Source: Mytilus edulis (Eukaryota; Mollusca; Bivalvia; Mytilida; Mytilidae). Taken from it: 64,000 nt of DNA. The stretch is taken from NCBI RefSeq assembly GCF_963676685.1, contig NC_092346.1:78011821-78075820 (forward strand), written 5' to 3'. This document shows positions 49,016-59,991 of the stretch, one piece after another; the first letter of the stretch is position 1, and the number at the start of each line of letters is the position of its first letter. The notes below the pieces were generated by a model. The model did no database searches. It was not told the DNA's origin and saw only the letters and a program-made list of their open reading frames with translations. The translations under genes were made by a program, and so were the position numbers.

Positions 49016-50135
49016 AGATGTGTATCAACATTGTGATCTTGGAGCTCATCAAAACTTCGTTGAATCTTCAAAGGCACTTATACAAAACACAAATGCTCGT
49101 CTTGATCGATTGAACACAATGTCGAATGACCTTAGAAGACTTGCCAGCCTTATAAAAGACGACCGTGACGAAAACGAGCAATATCAACTGGTTCCCGATA
49201 TCAAAGCTATCGGCGAGATAGATAAAGACAAACAATCACAACAAACCAAACGTCAAAGTATAAACATTGTTATTCCAATCGACTGTCCGATTTCGGATAC
49301 CAAAGACAGAACGATCTCAACAGAGAAGACACACAAATTAACAAAGCCGAAAAGTATGCAAAAGAAGAATAAAGAACTTCTAAATAAAAAGAGCAAAGAG
49401 GTTACAGCAAAGTCAAATGAACTTTACAATCAAAAGAAAATCGATTTAACTAAGCTTCAAAATTATACAAAAGAAAATAATACTTTTGTTCAAAATATTT
49501 TGAACGGAGGACATGGTAGTGAAAATAGTGGAACTTACGGGGATGCACATGATTGTAATACTCGAACAGATAGACAGAAATCTGGAAGTACAAACCCAGA
49601 CTTCAATGGCAGCTATACTTCTACAGCACATCAACATTGTTGTTTAATTCATAAGATTGAATGCAGTGACGCAAATAATAAAAGAGTACACAATGAAATC
49701 AAAGAACCGAAGACAATGACCTCTTCTCCGACTCAGATGAAAGCCAATATTGTTGATCTATCACTTCCTTCTCGATCCAAGTATCTTAATTTTGACAAAT
49801 ATGATGTTAGAAGTAATGACATGAAAAAAGTGGAGTGTTATCCAATGGGATTGTTCCAAACATCCACGTCATCAAAGTTCAAGTATAACAGTAGAGAAGC
49901 AAAGAGCGATGTGTTACGACGTCAGGTTTTACTTCCAAAGAGAATAACGCTTCATGCCAACAGTGTCTCAGAAATAATCACTGAAAGATCAGTTTTACCA
50001 CTAGACAAGTTTTCTGTAGGATTTCGTTTTCGTATTGGACAAAAAACAAATACGAAACACGAAAACAAGTGCAACACAAGACTCCAATACTCTTCTATGG
50101 ACTATTCTCTCGTTTTAAAATCCTCAGGTTATTAA
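49016..50135 (+). CDS. Unidentified protein, probable 3'-terminal exon
   Basis: The frame is open from 48972 (ATG) to TAA at 50133-50135 (387 codons). A good splice acceptor, 'gtttctcttttatag', ends at 49015, so the real coding part may start there inside a multi-exon gene whose upstream exons I could not find. The product is hydrophilic. A likely helical or coiled-coil stretch lies at about residues 27-65 ('NTNARLDRLNTMSNDLRRLA'). A Lys/Ser/Thr/Asn-rich, probably disordered middle follows, with 'KPKSMQKKNKELLNKKSKE'. The C-terminus has more ordered segments ('LPLDKFSVGFRFRIG'). There are no membrane segments and no family I recognise. Its length in AT-rich DNA argues against chance. A possible poly(A) signal AATAAA lies near 50657. 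Confidence 0.55.
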
Positions 50136-51341
50136 ACTTCTGACACAGTAATCTATACATGTTTTAATTAAGGAGTTAACTGTTACCAGAACTTTGAATG
50201 AAAAGACCTCTCGTCGTCCGATTCTATCTCTTCATTCAACAGTACATTTGTACATGTACATATGCCATTAACAAGCATTGTTCCTAGATTTGAATCTTAT
50301 TTCATATTTTGGCAATACAGTAATTCGTGTACTGATCTTGAGATTACACAGACCCCATATCTTTATCTCAATTGAAATTATGAAGGAAAAACCTTAACTT
50401 CATCTCCCTGGAAGTCATTTTTATCCAAATGCATAAAGCAGTAAACAACTGACTGGTTATAACGACAGTTATATGCCATCATTTTAACGGTTGTAGCCTT
50501 GCATTTTATATTTACTATGTTAAAGTGCAATTTTCATTCGCTTTTGCGACTGATAAGTAATACTTTGAAATTCTTGCAAAATTTGCCGCCAAACACTTTA
50601 AAAAGTGCACATCAATATGAATCCACAAAAATCTAAATCAAGGTAGGAAAACAAATAAAGTTCCGCTATTAAAAGAGCTACTTTGGACCTCTGGTCCCAT
50701 ATGACACGAACACATTAAAACATACCAGAAAATTATTGAAAATACAAATAGGAGTTATCTATATTCCTCTATAGCATTACCAGATTACATTTTGAGTTAA
50801 GAAACAAACCTTGTGACATATTCAAAACATACTATATAGAACACAAAAAAAACACTTTTAAGATAATATATCTGTGAATTGGTGCGTGTAATTAAAACGG
50901 CAGACGCAGTGATTGAGCATCAGCTGTTACGGTTAAATTATAAACTTCATTAATAAGCCGGTTGGAAAAGCTCGTTTCTTCTGATAGGAATTGTTTGCAG
51001 TATCTATTGATTGGTATTTCGTTGGATTTTTACGGAGTTTCTCTTTTTAAATAACTGTGATACATATAAATGAACAAGTCTACAATAAGAGAGACACGTC
51101 TTCTTTTCGGAAAACTAACGACTTTGCTGTATACATTATCTCCATAGAGAATATAAATATTAAAAGTTGTTAATTTCTGTATCATATTGGTCTCTTGTAG
51201 AGAGTTGTCTGATTGGCAATCATACCACATCTTCTTTTTTATAAAGCAAGGTGACCGCACTCCACTCTGAAGTAACTGTATAAAATCAAAGTCAATGTAG
51301 GACTTTCTTTGATATATTATTGTGTCTGGGAGACACAAGTG

Positions 51342-51892
51342 ATGCCCCCGCAGATGCAAAGTGTTATTTTAAAATACTCAAAGTTGAGCATGGGAGCACA
51401 ATGCGCCAAAGGTTCAGATCAAACTGTAGGAGGAGTAATGCGGAAAAAACTATAACATTTATCCGCTTATACCCCAAAAATGAAAAAAAAGTTCAACTAT
51501 CTCCCAAGAGAGCAAATATTAATAATAATCCAAAACCCTGACCACATGCACACATTCGATTTATGTTCAAACAGTCAGCAAAGTGAAAACTTCCTGACAT
51601 TCAAATTGTAGGAGGAGTTATCCGGAAACGCACCTCTTATGCAGGTTAATACTCCAAAAAATGACAAGGTTTAACTATCTCCCAAAAGAGTAAATACTAA
51701 TTAAAATCAAAACCCTGACCACATGCACACCTTCAATATATGTTCAAATATACAGCAGAGAGAAAACTTCCTAGGATTCAAACTGTAGGAGGAACCGCGG
51801 TTATGCGGAATAATAATATGGCCGTAATGGGACAGACGGACTGACGGACAGGGGTAAAACAATATACCCTCAACATTTAGTTGCGGGGGCAT
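51342..51892. mobile_element. 551-bp element with ATGCCCCCGCA ends and internal repeats
   Basis: ATGCCCCCGCA at the left is inverted at the right end (tgcgggggcat). Inside are two to three diverged copies of a ~180-bp unit with 'aaactgtaggaggag', 'caactatctcccaa' and 'aaaaccctgaccacatgcac'. 'gacagacggactgacggaca' stands near the right end. Non-coding. Confidence 0.5.
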
Positions 51893-53678
51893 AAAAATGG
51901 ACAAAAGCTTTACACATTCTTTGCATACATTTCAACTCTAAGAGTGTTCACACATTTTACTAACGAAAAGGGTATGTCAACGACCCAAAACAGATATATC
52001 GTAATACAGCCAGCTTTATTTAAAACCATACCAATGAATAGAAAATTTTCTCTTTGATAAGTTGGGTGGTATTGGTTTTATTTCAGAGTAGAGAATTCAA
52101 CTCAGTGGTTTGATTTAAGTTTTTCAGTAAAAGTATGAAGAAAGATTGTGTACCTTTCCAGATAAACATTGCCAGAACGGCTTCGAGTGGGATTCCGTCT
52201 TTGGGAACGATTCACAATGCGGGGTACTAGCTCTTTATTCAAACACAAGTCGGCAGTTCAATACAGTAAACATAAACAAATTGGTAAAATCCAAATTCAT
52301 TTAATAGAGTCCAAATATGAAATAATAGTGTTACAACTTAGTTATTTTAAATCAAAAACAATGCATATGATTGCAATGGAAAATCCGAACGCAGTTCATG
52401 TGCTCTCGTTGGCATATCCAAACGGAGTCCCTGAATACAAATTTATCTTTCTTTAAATACCAAATAAAGTTGCTATTACAACACAGTTTGTAATTGTATG
52501 GTCATTTCGTCAACAGAAAGTAGATAAAAGATTGATTACGTTTATCAAAGAGAGTTACGATAGGTGATCAATCTATCGGTGAATTAAATTATGTGTGTAT
52601 TTGATATGACCGTATAAAAGGGTGTCTTCCCATTTATCCAACTTTTTAAAATAAGGTATTCTCATTTAGCCAACTTTTTTTGCTGTTAATTATTGGGTTG
52701 TTTGTTTAGTAATAATAAGGTGTCTTTCTAAAATTTGACAGTAAATTTGTTCCTGTATGTTTTTATATTATTTAAAAAATATATATATATAATAGGCGAT
52801 AGTAAACTTGTTACATTTTACTTTTAATTAAAATTTAGTATACTTTAAATAGTAAATAAATGTTTCATCACTTATATACAGAAGAAACAAACAAATCAGT
52901 AATATTTTTATATAAACATTTTATGAAAGTACTTCTACTTCTACCACTAAGTGACCACTTTCATTAGGATGACTATCCTGTTACTGTTTAGTGTGCGCTT
53001 GCAAACTTAACAAGTCCAAAAATGATTTAAACAAAAAAGAAAAATGTTGTGCTGTATATAACATTTATACATGGTGCAAATAAAAACATGGGACTTGAAA
53101 TATAATGTGCATGCAGTAGGCTCTTGAACGAGTCAAGACTCTTTCCTGGTGCTGGTCTTGCATGATGGTATTTGGAAAGAGTGAGACTTCACATATCTTA
53201 ATAATCTGTCTGGTTGTATTAGTTTGTCGTCAGCATCAACATTTACTTTCTCATTTGAGATTTTATATATCTTTGAAGCCAGAGTGTGAGCGTCAGAACA
53301 GTGACCCCATTTTTTTTATTTTCTTTTTCTTTTAAGTATATGATATAGTTCATTTATAGAAAAAATGGAATTATACCCTGATTCAACTTACAATTAACAT
53401 TACTTGTTAGAGTGTAGGAACATAGGAAGTACAAATCTGTACAATGTACTTTCTTTAAACTCTCATGACAGTTTTACACTTAAACAAGAGGCAGACAAAT
53501 ACATGTGATACAAAACATATATTCTAATGGTGAAAATAATAGAATAGAAAACAAATACAACAACCAGTCAATTGGTAACGTTACATAACAAAAAAGAAAT
53601 TAATGTGTTTTCTTAAAAAAAATAATGTTTTTATTTATCTTTTTTATTAGATTTGTTTGCCAATATTACTTTTTGTAC

Positions 53679-54110
53679 GACAAATTAGAAATGAATTTTT
53701 ATTTTATTTGATTTTTGTATGCCAATAAAAGTTCCATATGATGTTTTGTAAACAAAAAGAAATGAAATACTATTAAACCTTTTTATGAAATCCTATTTAA
53801 AATATTTAAAAGAAAAATATATTGAAAGATTTACCAATCCTATTTAAAATCTTTAAAAGAAAAATATATTGAAAGATTTACCAATCCTATTTAAAATCTT
53901 TAAAAGAAAAATATATTGAAAGATTTACCAATATATTGTAAGACAAATTAGAAATGAATTTTTATTTTATTTGATTTTTGTATGCCAATAAAAGTTCCAT
54001 ATGATGTTTTGTAAACGAAAAGAAATGAAATACTATTAAACCTTTTTATGAAATCCTATTTAAAATCTTTAAAAGAAAAATATATTGAAAGATTTACCAA
54101 TATAAGTTTT
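53679..54110. repeat. 263-bp duplication containing a 47-bp minisatellite
   Basis: A block starting 'gacaaattagaaatgaattt' at about 53679 recurs at about 53942 with almost no change. Inside, a 47-bp unit ('tcctatttaaaatctttaaa' and on) is repeated three times from about 53791, and once more near 54056. Very AT-rich; no genes. Confidence 0.75.
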
Positions 54111-54718
54111 ATATAAGTTTAAAAAAGAAAAAAAACGAAATACTGTTAAACATTTAAATGAAATCCTAAATAGTTTATGCTTGTCTTTTTGTAGTTGCAT
54201 AACGAACTTGTAAGATGTTTGCATTAGCTTAGAGTTTAAAAGGTTATTGACAAATAGAAATTTATAATCTTACATGTTTCAGATGTAAACAAATATTTCG
54301 GACATGTAAATTCATAGCGACTTTCGAGAATCTTAGATTATTCTTAGTATTGAATAAATTAAATATGCATGCTGTAAACGAAATGTACATTATAGAAATC
54401 AACATAATTAGACAGTTTGAAATATAAAATTTAGTTCCAAAATAATGTGTGACAAAAGTACATAATGCTAACAACGGCAACGTAAGCTGATTTTTCAGCG
54501 GATGCACACATCAAACGCTTTCTAAAAATAATACTTTGTGAGGTTTTTGATAGGTTTAAGATGAAATTGTGGGCCTAATAAATAATCATTAAATTATAGA
54601 GAATTACATTTTGTAACCTACAAAGTGTTTCAAATAAGTCAGAAATAAAATATAGTCCTCTTTTAAATATTTCGTGTCACATATCGCATTTGCAGATATA
54701 TGTTTTTGATACCGCAGT

Positions 54719-56118
54719 CCCACTAGGCCACGATCGCACTACGATCTGTGAAAAAAATGCAAACTTTTTGATGATCGTAGTACGATCGTGTAGATCGCAG
54801 TAAGGTCGTATCACGGTCGTGGTGAGGTCTTCAAGATCGTGATGAGCGTGGCCAACTTTGAACATGTTCAAAACAATCGTGGTGCAGTTGTGGCGAAATC
54901 AGGTCGTAGCAGAAGCGTAGTGAGAGCGTACTAAGATCGTAGTTCGATCGCAAAGGTCTGTACCATTGTAGAGCGTAGCGAAAGCGTGTTTCTATTCGGA
55001 GAGACTACTCTACGATCTCCCAGTTACGTTAGTACGACCTCACTACGACCATCACGTTCTCACCACGACCCAACTACGCTTCCACTACAACTATACCACG
55101 CTGTTAACGACCATAGTACGATTCTAGCACGCCCTTGCCGTCCTCATCACGCTCTTCTTACGACCGGACTACGTTCATACTACGACCATCATTCTCATTG
55201 TCTTTTACAAAATATAAAAAAGCTCCCTACATTTTGTTAGTCTGTATGTAATTATCCATTTGCTCTAACGGCTCAACCATGCTTCTCGTTTTATATAGAT
55301 TATACCGTAATTGGTTTTCCCGTTTAGATGTTTTTTAACTAGTAATTTGTTGGGCTCTTTATAGCTTGGTGTTCGATGTGAGCCAAGGCTCCGTGTTGAA
55401 GGCCGTAACTGGTCTATAATGGTTTTATTTTATAAATTGTTACTTGGATGGAGAATTGTCATATTGGCAATCATACCACATCTTCCTATAGCTATTGGCA
55501 CATCTGTGTCATCTCTGCTATCGTTCACTAAAATATCGTCATTTCAGCTTTATGGACCAGCAATATTTTGTAATATTGGTTGAATTGATCAGGATTCGTT
55601 ACTTTGATCCCTCTGCCTCTACATCAACATCGAGCACCACGCCCACGTGTTCTAGTAGATTTTGGTGGCATGACTGTATTGTTTCCGAGAAATCTATGTA
55701 TTAATCAGAAATGAAGGAATGGAATTGTATTGATATGGAACAATTAAGATATTGACGTTATTGCTGGGAACGTAGTTAGATCGCGGTATGAACGTAGTAT
55801 AATTGTGGTAAGAACTTGCTATAATCGCAGTAGAATCGTAGTAAGATCGTGCTGCAATCGGATAACTCGTGGTGTGGTCGTAGTAAGAACGTGAAGAACG
55901 TAGAACGAGCTTGATAAGCGTAGTAAGGTCGCAGAATGAGCGCGGTGAGAACGTGGTATAATCGTAACGGGATCGTTGTGGAAACGTAATGAGGACGTCG
56001 TAGCATCGTGAAATCAACGAACATTTACATTTTGATGCCGCTCATACCGCGACCTCACCACGACCAAAATTTGTTTTAGGTCGCGATGAGCGTGGTGGTG
56101 CGATCGTGGTCTAGTGGG
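54719..56118. mobile_element. 1.4-kb element built of 'gatcgtagt'-type repeats in both orientations
   Basis: The ends are inverted copies: CCCACTAG(G/A)CCACGATCGCAC at 54719-54739 and its complement at 56098-56118. Between them lie dozens of degenerate ~10-12-bp words such as 'gatcgtagtaaga' and 'gagcgtagt'. They are forward at 54760-54990, reversed at 55000-55190 and forward again at 55770-56000. A family B fragment (about 55355-55490) interrupts the middle. The frames of 80-107 codons here are produced by the repeats. Confidence 0.6.
55355..55490 (+). repeat. Family B fragment nested in the 1.4-kb element
   Basis: 'ggctccgtgttgaaggccgt' and 'gcaatcataccacatcttcc' match the 3' part of the copy at 61625-61905. 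Its position inside the larger inverted-repeat element suggests later insertion or capture. Confidence 0.6.
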
Positions 56119-56618
56119 AATGGGGCTTAATTGGTAGCAATTCCGAAACCTTTAAATGTTCTCCTACATTATGACAGATTTTTTAACTTAACAATTCAGA
56201 ATTTACTGTCCTTAGATAAAAAAAAATTACATGTAATTGGATAAATTCTTTAAACATCTTTTAATCCGTCGAATGCGTCAAAAAATCCACATTTTGTACC
56301 GTTTTGACAATACTGCAAGCTCGTCAGGTTGTGTCCCCTTTTTATAATTTTATATATTTTTATTTTTGGCATCGTTTAGGTAAGTAAACGTATGCAAATT
56401 ATGAGTTTAATCATCAAGTAAATTTACTCTTAAATCGTATGAGTGTCTCATAGTCGACAGTTCCGTACGTTAATCATATACATGACTCGACAATATTTTT
56501 TTTCTATTTTCGGTTCGTAGAAATCCTGGTTATTTCCCTTTTGTACTTTCGTTTTGTACATTGCCATTGACGAAATTGTTTTGTGAATGGCCTATTATGT
56601 TTGATTGAGATTATTGTC

Positions 56619-59600
56619 ATGTCTAACATTATTGGTGGAGTGATTGATTTTTATAAAGGACTTCCTTCTCTCCTCCCTGAACGCATCATTGAGATACCCG
56701 TAGAAAGAATTGTTATAAAAGAATCTACCATGATTATCGGACAGTCCAGACACTTTGTAAGACTTGCAGGTCTCTCCGGCGCTGTAGCCGTTGCAATGTC
56801 AGCTTATGGAGCGCACGGTAAGACATTATCTAAGTTCAGTTCAGTCCTATATAAAAAACGAATCAAAAGAACCAATTTATTACAGTTTTGCATTTATCAG
56901 CTGTATGGAATGAAAAACGTGTAATGTCATGCGGAGCGTCTTTTTACCACAGAACACCACAGCAATGACAACTGTCTTTTCAACTCCCTTTCACTATTAT
57001 TGTTTGGCCATGATCAGTCTGCTACTCAGTTACGTGTAATGACATGCATCAACATGTTAACCAACTTTGACTTGTATACATCTCACCCTAACTGTTTAGA
57101 AAATGCAAAGAATTATGTCAGAACACACCCCAAAACGCTAGACAAAGTTGTTGACGAATGTGCATTAAAAGATAACAAAGAGGTTTTCATACAGATGAAT
57201 AGAGACAATTCTTTACATGCACCCAGAGATACCAAACAAATTAGAAATGCCAAGTACCGTAATAAACTGAAAACACAGCCTGCTTATGCCAATGTTGCTG
57301 ATGAAATTCTTGCCGTTGTCGGGATGCTCGATACACATCCGTTCGTACAACAAATAATTCACAACAAGAATCAAGTACCAGCAATAGTGTGTTACACGGA
57401 CAACCAAATAACAGATTTGAGACATTTTCTTGCACAAAAGTCCGAGCATCCTCTTGGTGTTGATAGAACATTTAATCTGGGAAGTTTTTATGTCACATCC
57501 ATTGTTTACAAGAACCTGCGGGTAAACAGAAAAGAAACAAAAGACCATCCAATCTTTGCAGGACCAATGCTTCTACACAAGGATGCGTCATACAAAACAT
57601 ACAGAGCCTTCTTTTCAAACATTTCTGCCACACTTGAACTACCCATTAATGATATTGAACTTCGTCTCCACGAAAATATAGAGTTTGGCAGTGATGACGA
57701 AAAAGCTATGACCAAGGCGATAGAAAATGCATTTCCAACTGCCAAACGAAGATTGTGCACAAAACATTTAAAGGACAATGTACAACATTACCTTCAAGAT
57801 CGTGTTGGTGTTAGCACCCAAGAAAGAAAAACCATCATCAACACAATTTTTGGAGATCAAGGAATTGCAAGCGCAGACGACACATTGCAATTTGCAAGGG
57901 CAGATTCGGAGCTCAAGGACTTGTGTGCAAATCATCCTCAGTTCCTGAAATATTACGAACAAAGTTTTAAGCCACGAGTTGAAGAATTCGTTAATGCACC
58001 CAATAGACGTTTAGGCACTAAGCAAATGTGGACGAACAACAATGCAGAATCCATGAACCGGGTGATGAAAGTGGCAGTCAACTGGAAGCCCCAACATGCA
58101 CCAGATTTGGTTGATAAACTATTTGACATGGTGGACTTCCAGTTCATTAATCTACGGTCAGCCCTTCATCATTCTGGGGACTACATGCTGGTCAACTCAT
58201 ACAAACAGTACACTATAGCAGATGCCATCTGGAAAACAAAATCAGACGAGGAAAAACGAAAGCTCTTTAATAATTTCCTGCAGGACAGTAAAAAAAGAAA
58301 ACACGAAAATATCATAACTTCATCCGATGGACTATACTCTGTTGTGAACAAGGCTAAGTCAATAGCCAAGAAACCTATGCAGAGAAAGAGACCAAGAACA
58401 GAAAGAGCCGAAAAAAGACATTAATGTATTTATTGAATTGTTTTGTTATTGATGTTATCAAATTAAAATTTTCAACTTAATTTTATATCTCTTTATTATT
58501 ATTGAAATTTGACCACAGACAAGACTTATCTAAACTAGAATTTTTTCACTTGAAATTTGAGGAAGACACACACACACACACACACACACAAACAAACGTA
58601 AATCAGTCTTCGACCTTCAATTTCCAACAAGAAAAAATTATATTGGTACAATTCTATGTGGTTTTCTCGATAATTGGTCTTACATTAATTTTTAGTCTGG
58701 TCCCAATTAAAGGCCAAGTCGATTGGGGTCGTAAGGACAATGAGTCGACACTAGATTGAAATTTTTAATTTGTTTGACTAATAAAATCATATTATAGACA
58801 TAATTAGCAATAACAACAACTGCAATGTCTGAATTGTTACTATTTAGGAGTTCTGTGGCATATTATATGTGTTCTGTGGTATATTTTTAGTGTTCTGTGG
58901 TATTCTGTGGTGTTCTGTGGTATTCTGTGGTGTTCTGTGGTAAAAAGACGCTCCCTAATGTCATGTGAAGTGGTCATTATAATGATCTATAATACGTTGA
59001 AGGGCCAATTTATATTATACGGCATCAATGACAACGATAGAAATCGAGGTGCTCTAATTATAAGTACAAGGATATGACTGAGCAACAATGTTTTTGAAAG
59101 CCCCATATTGTCTTTGCCCACACAACATGCACAATGTTGTCAGCCGGTAGTCATGGCAGTTAGTCGGCTGTTTTATAAAATTGTTCTTTCTGAGAACGAC
59201 TGTTTGTTTTAAAAGGGTATTTTTTTAAAACAATTTCTAATTACCAACAGTATGTTGCAATCTTATTATTACACGTCAGTGTGTCGTCTGTCGTTCGTAA
59301 ACTTTACACAGTTGATTTTTATCTTCCTATCCGATTATAGATAAATCATTCAACAAATTTTAAACAAGCTTGACAAAAATGGGGCAAGTGAGGTTTTCTT
59401 CAACCCACCTTCTTTTTTCAAGTATTCTGATAGGCGAACTGATTTAAAAAATCTTCTCATCTGGACTTCAAAGCGAAATGTTTGGTTACTTTTATAAATA
59501 ATAAAATATTATATGGAGTATGATATTGAAATAAAATTGAGAATGGAAATGGGGAATGTGTCAAATATAAAATCATATTTTTATCAATTTATGAATTGCT

Positions 59601-59991
59601 CTGAAACTAAAATGGCGATTTAAACCAACTGAAATATGGGGAAGTGGCTCTGAATTGATTGGAGGTAAAATGTCCTCCAGTCAATTCAGAGCCACTTCCC
59701 CATGCTTCAGAAACATTTTTATTTTCTGAAAGGAAAATTACTTTTCACATATATGTTGTCTAAACTATTACAGCATCCTTCTATCTTGCTAAAACAGTCT
59801 TGTTGCAATTTATGCTTCTAATATGGGACTTCTTCATCTGCCTGTTGTAATTTTATATTATTCATGTGTTTGGCATATTTTATATATATGATTCATGTGT
59901 TTGGCATATTTTAAATATTTATTTATGTGTTCGACATATTTTCATAGGATTTAAAGACGACGAATCGAAAGAAATGGCCCAAAGAAAAAAG
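56619..59991 (+). CDS. TMEM256: TMEM256/DUF423-like membrane protein, first two coding exons (partial)
   Basis: Exon 1 is 56619-56817 and ends CAC-G before GTAAGA. Exon 2 is 59948-59991, after 'ttttcatag' and before GTCAGT. Phases join (1, then 0). Exon 1 encodes 66 residues and ends with 'HFVRLAGLSGAVAVAMSAYGAHG', the hallmark first membrane segment of TMEM256 (DUF423) proteins. Exon 2 adds 'FKDDESKEMAQRKK', matching the loop after GAHG. These are small four-helix membrane proteins of unknown biochemical role. The N-terminal ~45 residues are longer than in the human protein. The start ATG (56619) is preferred because upstream codons lack an ATG. The remaining exon(s) ('NKYHF..HS.ALL' region) were not found before 64000 and probably lie beyond. 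A MULE transposon fills most of intron 1. Confidence 0.8.
57000..58424 (+). CDS. MULE transposase
   Basis: DDE transposase that would cut and reinsert the surrounding element. The frame is open from 57000 (and upstream into the left inverted repeat), but the first ATG is at 57039, giving 461 aa. Numbering from 57000, the likely catalytic residues are Asp155 in 'GVDRTFNLG', Asp232 or 233 in 'EFGSDDEKAM', and Glu350 in 'NNNAESMN'. The MULE-typical Cys-x2-His appears as 'LCTKHLKDN' at 253-256. A basic C-terminus ('KPMQRKRPRTERAEKR') may serve nuclear entry. It lacks the N-terminal zinc-finger DNA-binding domain seen in many MULE proteins, so the 5' part may be spliced, shortened or lost. It has the same orientation as the host gene. 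Confidence 0.85.
   Translation: MFGHDQSATQLRVMTCINMLTNFDLYTSHPNCLENAKNYVRTHPKTLDKVVDECALKDNKEVFIQMNRDNSLHAPRDTKQIRNAKYRNKLKTQPAYANVADEILAVVGMLDTHPFVQQIIHNKNQVPAIVCYTDNQITDLRHFLAQKSEHPLGVDRTFNLGSFYVTSIVYKNLRVNRKETKDHPIFAGPMLLHKDASYKTYRAFFSNISATLELPINDIELRLHENIEFGSDDEKAMTKAIENAFPTAKRRLCTKHLKDNVQHYLQDRVGVSTQERKTIINTIFGDQGIASADDTLQFARADSELKDLCANHPQFLKYYEQSFKPRVEEFVNAPNRRLGTKQMWTNNNAESMNRVMKVAVNWKPQHAPDLVDKLFDMVDFQFINLRSALHHSGDYMLVNSYKQYTIADAIWKTKSDEEKRKLFNNFLQDSKKRKHENIITSSDGLYSVVNKAKSIAKKPMQRKRPRTERAEKRH
58850..58945. repeat. Subterminal 'ttctgtggtg' repeats of the MULE
   Basis: About seven copies of 'tctgtggt' spaced 10 bp or more run into the right inverted repeat. The left end has only the copies that belong to the inverted repeat, so the ends are asymmetric. 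Such motifs are candidate transposase-binding sites. Confidence 0.7.
59636..59703. repeat. Hairpin with 30-bp arms and 8-nt loop
   Basis: The left arm 59636-59665 (starting 'atggggaagtggctctgaat') and the right arm 59674-59703 are inverted copies with one mismatch. Loop 59666-59673. It lies in intron 1 of the TMEM256-like gene, about 245 bp before exon 2, and would form a strong hairpin in the transcript. Confidence 0.85.

Larger units (their letters stand above)
50136..54700. other. No gene recognised; repeats
   Basis: Contains a family B fragment at about 51165-51245, the inverted-repeat element at 51342-51892, and the tandem region at 53679-54110. Near 52140-52300 one frame reads 'LCTFPDKHCQNGFEWDSVF', a Cys-bearing, protein-like stretch, but it is short and lacks clear exon borders. 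The rest is AT-rich without signal. Confidence 0.45.
56932..58955 (+). mobile_element. Complete MULE-type DNA transposon
   Basis: Terminal inverted repeats of 31 bp (56932-56962 and 58925-58955) differ only at the first base. Their inner part reads 'ttttaccacagaacaccaca'. The 10-bp word TAATGTCATG flanks both ends directly (56922-56931 and 58956-58965), a target-site duplication of the size expected for Mutator-like elements (8-11 bp). Inside is one long transposase frame. The right subterminal region repeats 'ttctgtggtg' about seven times. Intact ends, a matching duplication and an open frame suggest recent insertion. Confidence 0.9.

Noticed and set aside
52140-52300. Cys-containing stretch 'LCTFPDKHCQNGFEWDSVF'
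   Set aside because: Looks like a secreted-protein exon fragment, but the nearest acceptor brings in a stop codon in that frame and no second exon is visible.
54986-56024. Several frames of 80-107 codons rich in Arg, Ser, Thr and Tyr
   Set aside because: They lie wholly in the 'gatcgtagt' repeat element and reflect its word composition.
57213-58369. Six minus-strand frames under the transposase
   Set aside because: Shadows of the plus-strand MULE transposase frame.
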